A model generated the notes under the pieces. It was not told the origin of the DNA and did no database searches. It worked only from the letters and a program-made list of their open reading frames with translations. A DNA stretch of 34,882 bases from Hyphomicrobiales bacterium (GTDB lineage Bacteria > Pseudomonadota > Alphaproteobacteria > Rhizobiales > Beijerinckiaceae): NCBI GenBank assembly GCA_028290405.1, contig JAQGJX010000078.1:1-34882 (forward strand), read 5' to 3'. A program made the translations under genes and the position numbers. Position 1 is the first letter of the stretch. Each line of letters opens with the position of its first letter. Positions 8,048-17,173 of the stretch are shown piece by piece.

Positions 8048-8740
8048 GTGGACTCGCTCGCGTTAGCACTCGGTCTGATCGTCTCTCTCGACCCGGGGTT
8101 CCTGGCCGTCGTGGGCCTGTCGCTGCGCGTGACGGCGACCGCCGTCCTCATCGCGGCCCTCATTGGCCTGCCCCTGGGGGCGCTGCTGGCCCTGAAGCGC
8201 TTTCCCGGCCGCTCCATGGTCATCGTCGTCGTCAACGCCATGATGGGGCTGCCGCCCGTGGTGGTGGGGCTGCTGGTGTTCCTTGCCCTTTCGCGCGCGG
8301 GGCCGCTGGGCGCGCTTGGCCTCCTCTTCACCCCCACGGCGATGATCGCCGCCCAGACCGTTCTGGCGCTGCCCATCGTGATCGCCATCACGCGGCAGAT
8401 CGTCGAGGACCTGTGGGGCGAATACCGCGAGCATCTGCTGTCGCTTGGCCTCAAGGGCGTGCGGGCCGTGCCCACCCTGTTGTGGGACGGGCGCTTTTCG
8501 CTCACCACGGGCCTGCTGGCGGCGTTCGGCCGGGCGAGCGCGGAGGTCGGCGCGGTGCTCATCGTGGGCGGCAACATCGCGGGCTCCACGCGCACCATGA
8601 CGACCACCATCGCGCTTGAAACGTCGAAGGGCGACCTGCCGCTGGCGCTGGGCCTCGGGCTGGTGCTCATCGGCCTGACGCTCCTCATCAACGCGGCGGC
8701 CTATGGCGCGAGCCGCGTCGGCGCGCGGCACGCAGTGTGA
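8048..8740 (+). CDS. tupB: Tungstate ABC transporter permease
   Basis: A 230-residue inner-membrane protein with five to six hydrophobic segments. GTG 8048 is chosen because GGGGA lies just upstream and residues from here (VDSLALALGLIVSLDP) begin the normal family N-terminus; an ATG at 7982 would place the start inside the upstream inverted repeat and add an un-permease-like basic stretch. Family marks are the MMGLPPVVVGL segment and the cytoplasmic loop GRASAEVGAVLIVGGNI, which is highly characteristic of TupB/WtpB-type tungstate permeases. It forms the channel for tungstate (possibly also molybdate) with TupC and TupA. The stop overlaps the tupC GTG by four bases (GTGA). Confidence 0.9.
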   Translation: MDSLALALGLIVSLDPGFLAVVGLSLRVTATAVLIAALIGLPLGALLALKRFPGRSMVIVVVNAMMGLPPVVVGLLVFLALSRAGPLGALGLLFTPTAMIAAQTVLALPIVIAITRQIVEDLWGEYREHLLSLGLKGVRAVPTLLWDGRFSLTTGLLAAFGRASAEVGAVLIVGGNIAGSTRTMTTTIALETSKGDLPLALGLGLVLIGLTLLINAAAYGASRVGARHAV

Positions 8741-9477
8741 GCGCCATGCACGATACGATCCCCAATCCCGCCTCCATCCTGCCGCTGCGCGTCGAGCGAT
8801 TGTGCTTTGCGGATGCGCAGGCGCGCCTGCTGGAAGATGTGAGCTTCGCGATCCCGCGCGGCGGGCTCACCATCGTGCTGGGCGCCAACGGGGCCGGGAA
8901 GTCGCTGCTGATGCGATTGTGCCAGGGCCTCCTTGCGCCAACGTCCGGAGCCGTGGCGTGGAACGCGCAGCCAGAGGGCTTCAGCCGCCACGCCATGGTG
9001 TTCCAGAAGCCCGTGATGCTGCGGCGCTCGGCGCGCGGCAACGTGCTGCATGCGCTCGCGGCCTCGGGCGTCGCGCGCGCAGGACGCGCCGGGCGCGCGG
9101 ACGCGGCGCTTCAGCGGTTCGGGCTGGCGGACTTGAGCGAGCGGCCCGCGCGCCTGCTGTCGGGCGGCGAGCAGCAGCGGCTGGCCATCGCGCGCGCCGT
9201 CGCCGCCGGGCCCGAGATCCTCTTTCTCGACGAGCCCACCTCGCATCTTGATCCCGGCGCGACGCTGCAAGTGGAGCAGATGCTCGGCGGGTTGAAGCGG
9301 GACGGCGTCACGCTGGTCATGACCACGCACGATATGGGCCAGGCGCGCCGTCTTGCCGACCGCGTTCTGTTTATGCACAAGGGGCGTCTGATTGAAGACG
9401 CTGCCGCCCACACGTTCTTCGAAGGCCCGGCGGCCGCGGAGGCGAGAGCCTTCCTGGCCGGGGACCTGCTTTGGTGA
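8737..9477 (+). CDS. tupC: Tungstate ABC transporter ATP-binding protein
   Basis: A 246-residue ATPase from GTG 8737, which overlaps the tupB stop; ATG 8746 is an in-frame alternative. Walker A is GANGAGKS (49-56), Q-loop Gln90, signature LSGGEQQ (141-147), Walker B ILFLDEP (161-167), H-loop His198. It is compact, with no regulatory C-terminal domain, as expected for TupC and unlike ModC, which carries a TOBE/MOP domain. It drives tungstate import with TupB. TupA follows 13 bases downstream. Confidence 0.9.
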   Translation: MSAMHDTIPNPASILPLRVERLCFADAQARLLEDVSFAIPRGGLTIVLGANGAGKSLLMRLCQGLLAPTSGAVAWNAQPEGFSRHAMVFQKPVMLRRSARGNVLHALAASGVARAGRAGRADAALQRFGLADLSERPARLLSGGEQQRLAIARAVAAGPEILFLDEPTSHLDPGATLQVEQMLGGLKRDGVTLVMTTHDMGQARRLADRVLFMHKGRLIEDAAAHTFFEGPAAAEARAFLAGDLLW

Positions 9478-9490
9478 CGGAGACGCTGTC

Positions 9491-10327
9491 ATGACCAACA
9501 CACGACGCCGGCATTTGGCCGCATGGCTTTGCGCCGCAAGCCTTTTCTGCGCGCCAGCTTTCGCGCAACAGAGGTCCATCACTGTCGCGTCCACCACCTC
9601 CACGATGGATTCAGGCCTGTTCGAGCATCTCCTGCCGCTCTTCAAGGCGCGGACGGGCGTCGACGTGCGCGTTCTCAGCCAGGGCACCGGGCAGGCGCTC
9701 GACACCGGGCGCCGCGGCGACGCCGACGTGGTGTTCGTGCATGCGCGGGAGGCCGAGGAAAAGTTCGTCGCGGAAGGTTTCGGGCTGCGGCGGCGCCCCG
9801 TCATGTACAACGATTTCGTCCTCATTGGCCCCAAGGCCGATCCGGCCGGCGTCGCGGGCGGGAAGGACATCGCGGCGGCGCTGAACGCCCTCGTGGGCAA
9901 GCAGGCGCCCTTCGTGTCGCGGGGCGACCGCTCGGGCACGCATCAGGCGGAACTGGCGTTGTGGCGCGCGGCCGGCGTCGATCTGACGGCCGCTCGGGGC
10001 GCGTGGTATCGCGAGATCGGGCAGGGCATGGGGGCGGCGCTCAACACGGCGGGCGCCATGGGCGCCTATGTGCTGGCCGATCGGGGCACGTGGCTGTCGT
10101 TCCGCAACAAGGGCGACCTTGCGATCCTCGTCGAAGGCGACCGGCGCATGTTCAACCAGTACGGCGTCATGCTGGTCAATCCAGCGCGGCACGCGCATGT
10201 GCGCCAGGCGGACGGGCAGGCGTTCATCGACTGGCTGACGTCGCCCGACGGGCAGGCGGCAATCGCCGCCTACAAGGTCGGCGGACAGCAATTGTTCTTC
10301 CCCAACGCGACCGACCCGGGCGCGTGA
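9491..10327 (+). CDS. tupA: Tungstate-binding periplasmic protein
   Basis: A 278-residue receptor from ATG 9491, with an N-terminal signal peptide (basic MTNTRRRHLAAW, hydrophobic core, AFAQ cleavage near residue 25). The mature N-terminus VASTTSTMDSGLFEHLLPLF is the diagnostic opening of TupA; the T-T-S-T and SRGDRSGTHQAE (143-154) stretches supply oxyanion contacts in the family. Other family segments are GDADVVFVHAREAE and YNDFVLIGPKADPAG. The receptor is last in the operon (B-C-A), whereas A-B-C is common elsewhere. Tungsten uptake would serve W-dependent formate or aldehyde dehydrogenases, none of which is seen here. Molybdate binding cannot be excluded from sequence. Confidence 0.92.
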   Translation: MTNTRRRHLAAWLCAASLFCAPAFAQQRSITVASTTSTMDSGLFEHLLPLFKARTGVDVRVLSQGTGQALDTGRRGDADVVFVHAREAEEKFVAEGFGLRRRPVMYNDFVLIGPKADPAGVAGGKDIAAALNALVGKQAPFVSRGDRSGTHQAELALWRAAGVDLTAARGAWYREIGQGMGAALNTAGAMGAYVLADRGTWLSFRNKGDLAILVEGDRRMFNQYGVMLVNPARHAHVRQADGQAFIDWLTSPDGQAAIAAYKVGGQQLFFPNATDPGA

Positions 10328-10431
10328 GCGGCAGTTATTCGCCAGCCCGGCAAACGAGCGCTGGGCCGACGCGCCGCAAAGGTGTAAACGTGGGCGGCCG
10401 CTGCGGGGACAGCGGCGTGGAGGGTTAAAAA

Positions 10432-10752
10432 ATGGCCAGTCTCTCGGACTCCGACAAGCGGATTCTGCTCGGCGAGAACTACCGCGAAATCGAGCGTCAG
10501 GAGCAGGCCGCCAGCGGCATTTCGGACCACACGCGCGACGCGACCGCCAGCATGGCGAAGGTCGAGGGCCTGGCGATGACGTGCGTGTTTTTCGCCGTCG
10601 TGGCGGCGATTATCTTTAGCACGAACTGGTTCGCGGTTTCGGGCCCCTACCAGCCCACGCTGGCGATGATTGCAGGCGTCACCTTCGTGGTCGCCGTCGT
10701 CGCCGCCGTCGCGGCCTTCACGAAGCGCAACCAGATGCGCGCCGGCCTCTGA
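10432..10752 (+). CDS. Small two-helix membrane protein, unknown function
   Basis: A 106-residue protein with an excellent ribosome-binding site (GGAGGG, about 6 bases before ATG 10432). Residues 1-45 are polar and helical (SDSDKRILLGENYREIERQEQ), followed by two hydrophobic helices at about 47-68 and 74-95 and a short basic tail (TKRNQMRAGL). Both ends would lie in the cytoplasm by the positive-inside rule. It resembles no family I can name. It lies between tupA and another tiny protein, with no overlap to either, so it is probably its own unit. Confidence 0.7.
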   Translation: MASLSDSDKRILLGENYREIERQEQAASGISDHTRDATASMAKVEGLAMTCVFFAVVAAIIFSTNWFAVSGPYQPTLAMIAGVTFVVAVVAAVAAFTKRNQMRAGL

Positions 10753-10767
10753 CGCCGTCGCGCGCCG

Positions 10768-10795
10768 CCCGCAGCAGGCGCATGCGCCCTGCGGG
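10768..10795 (+). terminator. GC-rich hairpin after the small membrane protein
   Basis: CCCGCAG (10768-10774) pairs with CTGCGGG (10789-10795), and the self-complementary GGCGCATGCGCC (10777-10788) extends the structure. It starts 15 bases after the stop at 10752. There is no T-run, so intrinsic termination is uncertain; it may simply stabilise the transcript end. Confidence 0.4.
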
Positions 10796-10988
10796 CCGGC
10801 GCGGGCCTGCGGGCGCGCGGTCGAAATCTCCTGAGCCTGCGGCGGGGCCGCACGAAAACGTGTGTTGCGCGATTTCATGATCGGCGCACCCTGTCGAAGG
10901 TCGCAGCCTGGACGCGCATCCCGGGGCGATCATCCTTCGTCAAAAACACATCAGCATCGTCAGACGTCAGACTTGAACGGAGATCGCC

Positions 10989-11171
10989 ATGCGCAATCCC
11001 TTCTCTCTGGTCATTCAGGCTTCGCTCGTGCTGGCGCTCGCCACCGGGGCGTTCTTCTTCCTGCACAAGAGCCCCGCCACCAAAGACGCCTTCGCGGCGG
11101 GCATCAAGTCGCCCCACGCTCTGATGGGCGACGGCGCCAATCTCTCCATCGTGAGCTGGGACGCCTACTAG
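10989..11171 (+). CDS. 60-residue signal-anchored small protein, unknown function
   Basis: ATG 10989 follows a GGAG (about 6-9 bases upstream). The first 25 residues (MRNPFSLVIQASLVLALATGAFFF) form a signal peptide or single membrane anchor, and the remaining 35 residues (KSPATKDAFAAGIKS, then MGDGANLSIVSWDAY) would be periplasmic. G/C-ending codons match the neighbours, supporting real coding. I recognise no family. The 236-base region upstream contains a hairpin but no clear promoter. Confidence 0.55.
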   Translation: MRNPFSLVIQASLVLALATGAFFFLHKSPATKDAFAAGIKSPHALMGDGANLSIVSWDAY

Positions 11172-11272
11172 CGCCCCGCGCCTCATCAAAAATACTGGCC
11201 GGCCCGGCTGGCGCCGCGCGCGCTGCGCCTTATGCTGCCCCAAGGCGGCGAACGGCGCGCGCGGGAGCAGGC

Positions 11273-11680
11273 ATGGCCACCAAGATCTTCGTCAATCTGC
11301 CGGTGCGGGACCTCGGCGTCTCGAAGGCGTTCTTCGCCGCGCTCGGCTTCACGTTCAATCCGCAGTTCACCGACGATACGGCGGCCTGCATGGTCATCTC
11401 CGGCGACATCTACGCGATGCTGCTGACGCACGCGAAATTTCGCGAGTTCACCGCAAAGGACATCGCCGACGCGACGCGCACCACCGAAGTGCTGCTCGCG
11501 CTCTCGATGGACAGCCGCGCGCAGGTGGACGACCTTATGGGCAAGGCGCTGGCGGCCGGCGGGCGCGAGGCGCGCGATCCCCAGGACTTCGGCTTCATGT
11601 ACGGTCGCGCTTTCGACGATCCGGACGGGCACATCTGGGAGCTTTTCTGGATGGATGCGGCGGCCGTGGAGCAGACGTAG
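11273..11680 (+). CDS. VOC-superfamily (glyoxalase/bleomycin-resistance fold) protein
   Basis: A 135-residue cytoplasmic protein from ATG 11273, with GGGAGCAGGC upstream as ribosome-binding site. It shows the two beta-alpha-beta-beta-beta units of the VOC fold: KIFVNLPVRDLGVSKAFFAALGF at the N-terminus and DPQDFGFMYGRAFDDPDGHIWELFWMD at the C-terminus. The last motif (DPDGHIWEL) supplies the conserved metal-ligand Glu position of this fold. Members closely similar to this are usually annotated as lactoylglutathione lyase-like or extradiol-dioxygenase-like without known substrate. It appears monocistronic, 152 bases before kaiC. Confidence 0.85.
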   Translation: MATKIFVNLPVRDLGVSKAFFAALGFTFNPQFTDDTAACMVISGDIYAMLLTHAKFREFTAKDIADATRTTEVLLALSMDSRAQVDDLMGKALAAGGREARDPQDFGFMYGRAFDDPDGHIWELFWMDAAAVEQT

Positions 11681-11805
11681 AGCCTTTGGAAGTGTTCACT
11701 AGAGGACATTGATTTCGCGATCGGCTGCTCAAAGCAGTCGAAAGCATAGAAATTCCACTCGATTGGTCTGGCCCCAGCTTGCTCTTGCGGTTGGCCCCTC
11801 GCTAT

Positions 11806-11824
11806 CCTTGAGAAAGTATCAAGG
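11806..11824 (+). promoter_or_regulatory. Inverted repeat overlapping the kaiC-like ribosome-binding site
   Basis: CCTTGA (11806-11811) and TCAAGG (11819-11824) are perfect complements with a 7-base loop. The right arm includes the first bases of the AAGGAG ribosome-binding site (11821-11826) in front of ATG 11833. A transcript hairpin here could partly mask translation initiation. The stem is short and function is inference. Confidence 0.35.
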
Positions 11825-11832
11825 AGTACGAG

Positions 11833-13320
<1,488 letters not shown>

Positions 13321-13342
13321 TCCGGCCGGGCGAGGGCTTCGC

Positions 13343-14371
13343 GTGAAACAGGCGACCGACGCGGGCGAAGGCCTCGTGCTCATCCTCGCGCGCGCGGGCC
13401 GCGACGGCGTCGTGGCCGCGGGGGTCCTGGCGCAGAACCGCATCGCGTCGCGCATCTGCTATTCGCTCGACGAACTCGTCGATCAACTGCCGAACGCCAG
13501 CGCGGCGATCCTCACGATCGAGGACCTTGCGGCCTCCAATTCGCGCCGACTGAGCGAATGGGTGCAGGGGCAGCCGAACTGGTCGGACTTTCCGTTCGTC
13601 CTGCTCACGTTCCGGCACTCGCCGTTCGACTCGAAATTCGTCGAGATGCTGGTCAACGCCGCCGTGCTCGAGCGGCCCTTCCATCCGTTGAGCCTTGCGG
13701 CGGCGGTGCGCAGCGCGCTGCGGGCGCGCCGGCGCCAGAAGGGCGCGGAAGCCCTTCTGCTGGAGCATGAACGCGTCGCGGCGCGCCAGAAGGTGCTCAT
13801 CCGCGAACTGCATCATCGCGTGCGCAACATGCTGGCGACGATCCAGGGCGTCATGTCCGTCACCTCGCGGGCGTCCGGCAACGTGCGCGACTTCACGCTG
13901 GCGTTCAGCGAGCGGCTGCAATCGCTGGCGCGCACCCATCAATTGCTCACCGACGACACGTTCCAATCGGCGTCCCTGCTCGACCTGTTGCAGCAGGAAT
14001 TGCAGCCCTATGCGGATTCGGACGCGCGGCGCTTCAGCCTCGAGGGCCCGCCGGTCGACCTGCCGTCGATCCTCGCGGTGCCGTTCGGCATGGCGGTGCA
14101 TGAACTCGCCACCAATTCCATCAAGTACGGGGCGCTTTCTGCGCCGTCCGGCCGGCTGTCGATCACCTGGGCGGTCGGCGGGCGCGGGGACGATCGCGAG
14201 CTGACCTTCAAGTGGGTGGAGACGGGCGGGCCGGAAGTGCGGCCGCCCGCGCGCAATGGTTTTGGCACCGTGCTCATCACCCGTGTGCTCGCCCCCCAGA
14301 GCCGCGCCGAAGTGAGCATGGATTACGACCCGCAGGGCCTCATCTTCGAGATGCGGGCGCCGCTGGCCTGA
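13343..14371 (+). CDS. HWE-family sensor histidine kinase with degenerate receiver-like N-terminus
   Basis: A 342-residue kinase from GTG 13343 (GAGGG 7 bases upstream). ATG 13289, within kaiC, also has a ribosome-binding site, but the added residues show non-coding-like codon use. Residues 11-130 follow a receiver fold outline (AILTIEDLA, VLLTFRHSP, ERPFHPLSLAAAV) but lack the phospho-acceptor Asp context and have Arg in place of the usual Lys. The kinase core shows the H-box ELHHRVRNMLATIQG (155-169, His158 the likely phosphosite), an N-box with His253 and Asn258 (HELATNSIKYGALS) and W291-V-E293, together defining the HWE type. There is no membrane segment, so it should be cytosolic. Co-transcription with the KaiC-like ATPase suggests a shared signalling pathway; no cognate regulator is in the window. 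Confidence 0.88.
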   Translation: MKQATDAGEGLVLILARAGRDGVVAAGVLAQNRIASRICYSLDELVDQLPNASAAILTIEDLAASNSRRLSEWVQGQPNWSDFPFVLLTFRHSPFDSKFVEMLVNAAVLERPFHPLSLAAAVRSALRARRRQKGAEALLLEHERVAARQKVLIRELHHRVRNMLATIQGVMSVTSRASGNVRDFTLAFSERLQSLARTHQLLTDDTFQSASLLDLLQQELQPYADSDARRFSLEGPPVDLPSILAVPFGMAVHELATNSIKYGALSAPSGRLSITWAVGGRGDDRELTFKWVETGGPEVRPPARNGFGTVLITRVLAPQSRAEVSMDYDPQGLIFEMRAPLA

Positions 14372-14374
14372 GCG

Positions 14375-14764
14375 CTAGCTGCGCTTGTCGGCCTCCCAGC
14401 GGCCGGAGCACTGGCGGCTCGGAGAGGTCCAGCGCCCGCGCCCGAAGCCGCCCGACACCTTGCCGGTCACCCGGGCCGTGTCGGCGCCCCGGCTGAGGTT
14501 GAGGTTCACGGCGCCGCTGTTGGCGATGGTCCCGTTGAGGCGGGTTCCGCTGTCGTTGGCGGCCACCCGGCCGTTGGCGACCTGCACGCCGAAGCGATAG
14601 ACCTCGCAGCTTCCGCTCTCGGTCACGATCAGCACGGACCAGCTTCCGTCGAAGGGCGCGGCGTAGGCGGGCGCCGCATACGCCGCCGCGATCGCCGCCA
14701 GTCCCAAGCCCGCCGCTTTCGCCCGCGCGAACCTCATGCCCGCCGATGTCCCCGTTCGTGTCAC
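14375..14764 (-). CDS. Small secreted protein, unknown function
   Basis: A 129-residue protein from GTG 14764, with GGAGG five bases upstream; an in-frame ATG at 14737 lacks a good site. A signal peptide spans about residues 1-36 (basic start, AAGLGLAAIAAAYAAPAYAAP). The mature part (FDGSWSVLIVTESGSCEVYRFGVQV, then NGTIANSGAVNLNLSRGADTARVTGKVSGGFGRGRWTS) looks like a compact beta-rich domain with two Cys that could form a disulfide and a closing CSGRWEADKRS. Proteins of this form are common in Rhizobiales and Bradyrhizobium relatives without known role. It converges on the kinase gene with only three bases between the stops. Confidence 0.75.
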   Translation of the reverse strand: MTRTGTSAGMRFARAKAAGLGLAAIAAAYAAPAYAAPFDGSWSVLIVTESGSCEVYRFGVQVANGRVAANDSGTRLNGTIANSGAVNLNLSRGADTARVTGKVSGGFGRGRWTSPSRQCSGRWEADKRS

Positions 14765-14969
14765 ATGAACCTCCAATGCTGTTTCGCCTCGTGCGGCAGG
14801 TCTGGGCGGCGCCGTCCGCGCCGCGCGCCTGACGCAACGCACGAGCCAGCGGATCGGCGCCAAAACGGCCCTTTGGGGCGGGCGATTTCCTGCCGGCTCA
14901 CACAAACGTGGCTTGCGCGCGCGGGTCCCGCAGGAAACAGTGCGGCGAGAAGACCGGGAGGAAATACGC

Positions 14970-15563
14970 ATGATGTTCAAGAAATTGGCGCTCGGCGCCG
15001 CATTGGTCCTTGCGAGCGCCGGGGCTTTCGCCCAGCAGCAGAACGTGAACCTGCGCGGCGTGATCGCCGCCGTCGAGGCGAATGCGCTTTCGGTGCGCAC
15101 CAATGACGGCAGGACCATCATGGTGGACATCCCCGAAGGGCTGAACGTCTCGACCACCAAGGCCTTCACGATGGCGGACATCAAGCCCGGCATGCCGCTT
15201 GGGGTCACCACCATCGTGCGCCCCGACGGCGCCGTGGTGGCCATCGACGTGCGCCCGATCCCCGCGACGGCGCCCTCCGGCCTGTCGCCCTATGACCTGC
15301 AGCCGCAGTCGACCATGACCAACGCGGTGCTGGAGGCTTCGGCCGCCAAGGCCAACGGGTCCGAGCTGACGCTGAACTACAAGACCGGCACGGTCACGGT
15401 GCTGGTGACGCCCGAGACCGCCATGTCCCAATCGGCTCCGGGCTCGCGCGCGGACCTCAAGGCGGGCGAGGCCGTCTATGTGGCGGCGCGCAAGGGCGAG
15501 GGCGACCGCTACACCGCCGTGCGCGTGCAGGTTGGCAAGGACGGCGTGAAGCCCACGCAATGA
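14970..15563 (+). CDS. Periplasmic protein with repeated beta-domain (DUF5666-like), unknown function
   Basis: A 197-residue secreted protein. GGGAGGA lies 8 bases before ATG 14970, and the signal peptide is clear (MMFKKLALGAALVLASAGAFAQQ). The mature part has two halves of similar type: a short OB-like strand pattern beginning NVNLRGVIAAVEANALSVRTNDGRTIMVDIPE with KPGMPLGVTTIVRPDG, and a second with ANGSELTLNYKTGTVTVLVTPETA and LKAGEAVYVAARKGEG. This resembles DUF5666-type proteins, which repeat such units. It probably binds a ligand or metal in the periplasm; no function is known to me. The stop overlaps the next gene (ATGA), indicating coupling. Confidence 0.75.
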   Translation: MMFKKLALGAALVLASAGAFAQQQNVNLRGVIAAVEANALSVRTNDGRTIMVDIPEGLNVSTTKAFTMADIKPGMPLGVTTIVRPDGAVVAIDVRPIPATAPSGLSPYDLQPQSTMTNAVLEASAAKANGSELTLNYKTGTVTVLVTPETAMSQSAPGSRADLKAGEAVYVAARKGEGDRYTAVRVQVGKDGVKPTQ

Positions 15564-15817
15564 CCTCCTCCGAGACCGGCCTGACCCGGCGGGCGGAGTC
15601 CCGGATGCAGCGGCTTGCGGACTATCCTGGCGAGGGCGCGCCCCCGCCGGACGTTCCCTGCGAACTGCTCTGCGAAGACCATGTGGGCACCTACGCGCTG
15701 CCCTACGGATGCGTGTGGACGCAGGGCGAGTGGCGCAACGCCGCCACGGGCGCGCCCGTGAAGGCCGGCGTCGTGGGATGGCGGGTGCGGCAGGGGCGCG
15801 GGCGGGCCGCGCGTTAA
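15560..15817 (+). CDS. 85-residue hypothetical protein, coupled to the upstream secreted protein
   Basis: It starts at ATG 15560 inside the upstream stop (ATGA overlap), so translational coupling is likely. There is no signal peptide or membrane segment. The N-terminal half is acidic and polar (TSSETGLTRRAESRMQRLAD), and the centre has two close cysteines (PCELLCEDHVGTYALPYGC) plus a third Cys, followed by VWTQGEWRNAATG and an Arg-rich tail. The C-x3-C...C pattern could bind metal or form a disulfide. I recognise no family. Codon use fits the neighbours. Confidence 0.6.
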   Translation: MTSSETGLTRRAESRMQRLADYPGEGAPPPDVPCELLCEDHVGTYALPYGCVWTQGEWRNAATGAPVKAGVVGWRVRQGRGRAAR

Positions 15818-15891
15818 CCATCGCGGACTAATTGTCCGCTTGCATGTTTTTGGTTTGTTCTCATTTGCGGCATGCTGCGCTATCGTGCGGC

Positions 15892-17082
15892 ATGGATGCG
15901 ATTCTGTTCGTGCTCAACGGATCGGCGGTCACGCTCCTGCAGGCCGCCGGGGCGGCGTGCGGGCTGGCGTTGGCGCTGCTTCTCGTCATGACCCTCTCGG
16001 TGCTGCGGGGCGGCAGGGCGCGGCTTGCCGAAGCTGCGGCGAGCGCCGAGCGCCAGCGCGAACTCGACGACAAGATGGCCGAGCTGTCGCGCCTCAACGC
16101 CGAATTGTCCGGGCGCCTGCGCACCGTCACCGAGGTCGTCACCTCCCGGCAGGTGGATTTCGCCCGCGCCATGTCGGACCGGCTCGACGCCGTGGGGCAG
16201 CGGGTGGGGCAGGGCGTCGAGCAGAGCGCGCGCACCACCGCCGACCATCTGGCGAAGCTGGGTGAACGGCTGGCGGTGATCGACCGGGCGCAGGCCAGCC
16301 TCGCGAGCCTGTCGCAGGACATGCTGGGGCTGAAGGACATCCTTTCCAACAAGCAGACGCGCGGCGCCTTCGGGCAGGGCCGCATGGAGGCCATCGTGCG
16401 CGACGGGCTTCCGGCGAACGCCTACGCGTTCCAACAGACGCTCTCGAACCGCAACCGGCCCGATTGCGCGATCCGCCTGCCGGGCGACGAACGGCTGATG
16501 ATCGTGGACGCCAAGTTTCCCCTGGAAGCCTTCACGGCCCTGCGGGTCGCTCGGGACGACGACGAGCGCCGGAAGGCCGGCGCGCGCGTGCGTTCGGACG
16601 TCGGCAAGCACGTACGCGACATCGCGGAGCGCTATTTCATCCCCGGCGAGACGCAGGACCTCGCGATGCTGTTCGTGCCCTCGGAGGCGATCTACGCCGA
16701 CCTGCAGGAGCATTTCGACGACGTAGTGCAGAAGGCCCATCGCGCGCGGGTGATGATGGTGTCGCCATCCCTGCTGATGCTGGCTATCCAGGTGATGCAA
16801 TCCATCGTGCGCGACGCGGGCGTGCGCGAGCAGGCCCACCTCATCCAGGCGGAGGTGCGCAACCTGCTCGACGACGTGGGCCGCCTGCGCGAGCGCACCG
16901 GCAAGCTCGCGCAGCATTTCCGCCAGGCGCAGGACGACATCGACGGCGTGACGACCTCCGCCGACAAGATCGCCCGGCGCGGCGACCGCATCGTGCAGAT
17001 GGAGTTCGACGAGGCGGCCCCGCCGGCGAGCCTCGCGTTTCCTGTGGGGGGCGAGCCCGCCCGCGCGGCGATGTCCGGTTGA
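15892..17082 (+). CDS. rmuC: DNA recombination protein RmuC
   Basis: A 396-residue protein. An N-terminal hydrophobic segment (about 4-38) anchors it in the inner membrane, followed by a coiled coil (about 42-130, RQRELDDKMAELSRLNAELS) and the RmuC nuclease-like domain (about 150-365). Family motifs are LSNKQTRGAFGQGRMEAIV (151-169), PDCAIRLPG and LMIVDAKFPLEAF; Asp191 and the D-A-K at 206-208 fit a PD-(D/E)xK core. RmuC limits inversions at short inverted repeats and has been tied to phage defence. ATG 15892 is the first plausible start, though its ribosome-binding site is weak; a TTG at 15832 is possible. The gene seems to stand alone. Confidence 0.92.
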   Translation: MDAILFVLNGSAVTLLQAAGAACGLALALLLVMTLSVLRGGRARLAEAAASAERQRELDDKMAELSRLNAELSGRLRTVTEVVTSRQVDFARAMSDRLDAVGQRVGQGVEQSARTTADHLAKLGERLAVIDRAQASLASLSQDMLGLKDILSNKQTRGAFGQGRMEAIVRDGLPANAYAFQQTLSNRNRPDCAIRLPGDERLMIVDAKFPLEAFTALRVARDDDERRKAGARVRSDVGKHVRDIAERYFIPGETQDLAMLFVPSEAIYADLQEHFDDVVQKAHRARVMMVSPSLLMLAIQVMQSIVRDAGVREQAHLIQAEVRNLLDDVGRLRERTGKLAQHFRQAQDDIDGVTTSADKIARRGDRIVQMEFDEAAPPASLAFPVGGEPARAAMSG

Positions 17083-17112
17083 TCCTTATGGAGCGCTTGC
17101 GCGGCGCGTAGC

Positions 17113-17141
17113 CTCTGCCATACTTCCCGCCAATGGCAGAG
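17113..17141 (+). promoter_or_regulatory. Inverted repeat upstream of livK-like gene
   Basis: CTCTGCCA (17113-17120) and TGGCAGAG (17134-17141) are perfect complements with a 13-base spacer. The pair lies between the rmuC stop and the receptor start (17174). It could be an operator for a dimeric regulator or a leader hairpin. No T-run follows, so it is not a classic terminator. Confidence 0.4.
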
Positions 17142-17173
17142 CGCCGCAGGGCGCGCCAAAACGGGAGGGTATC

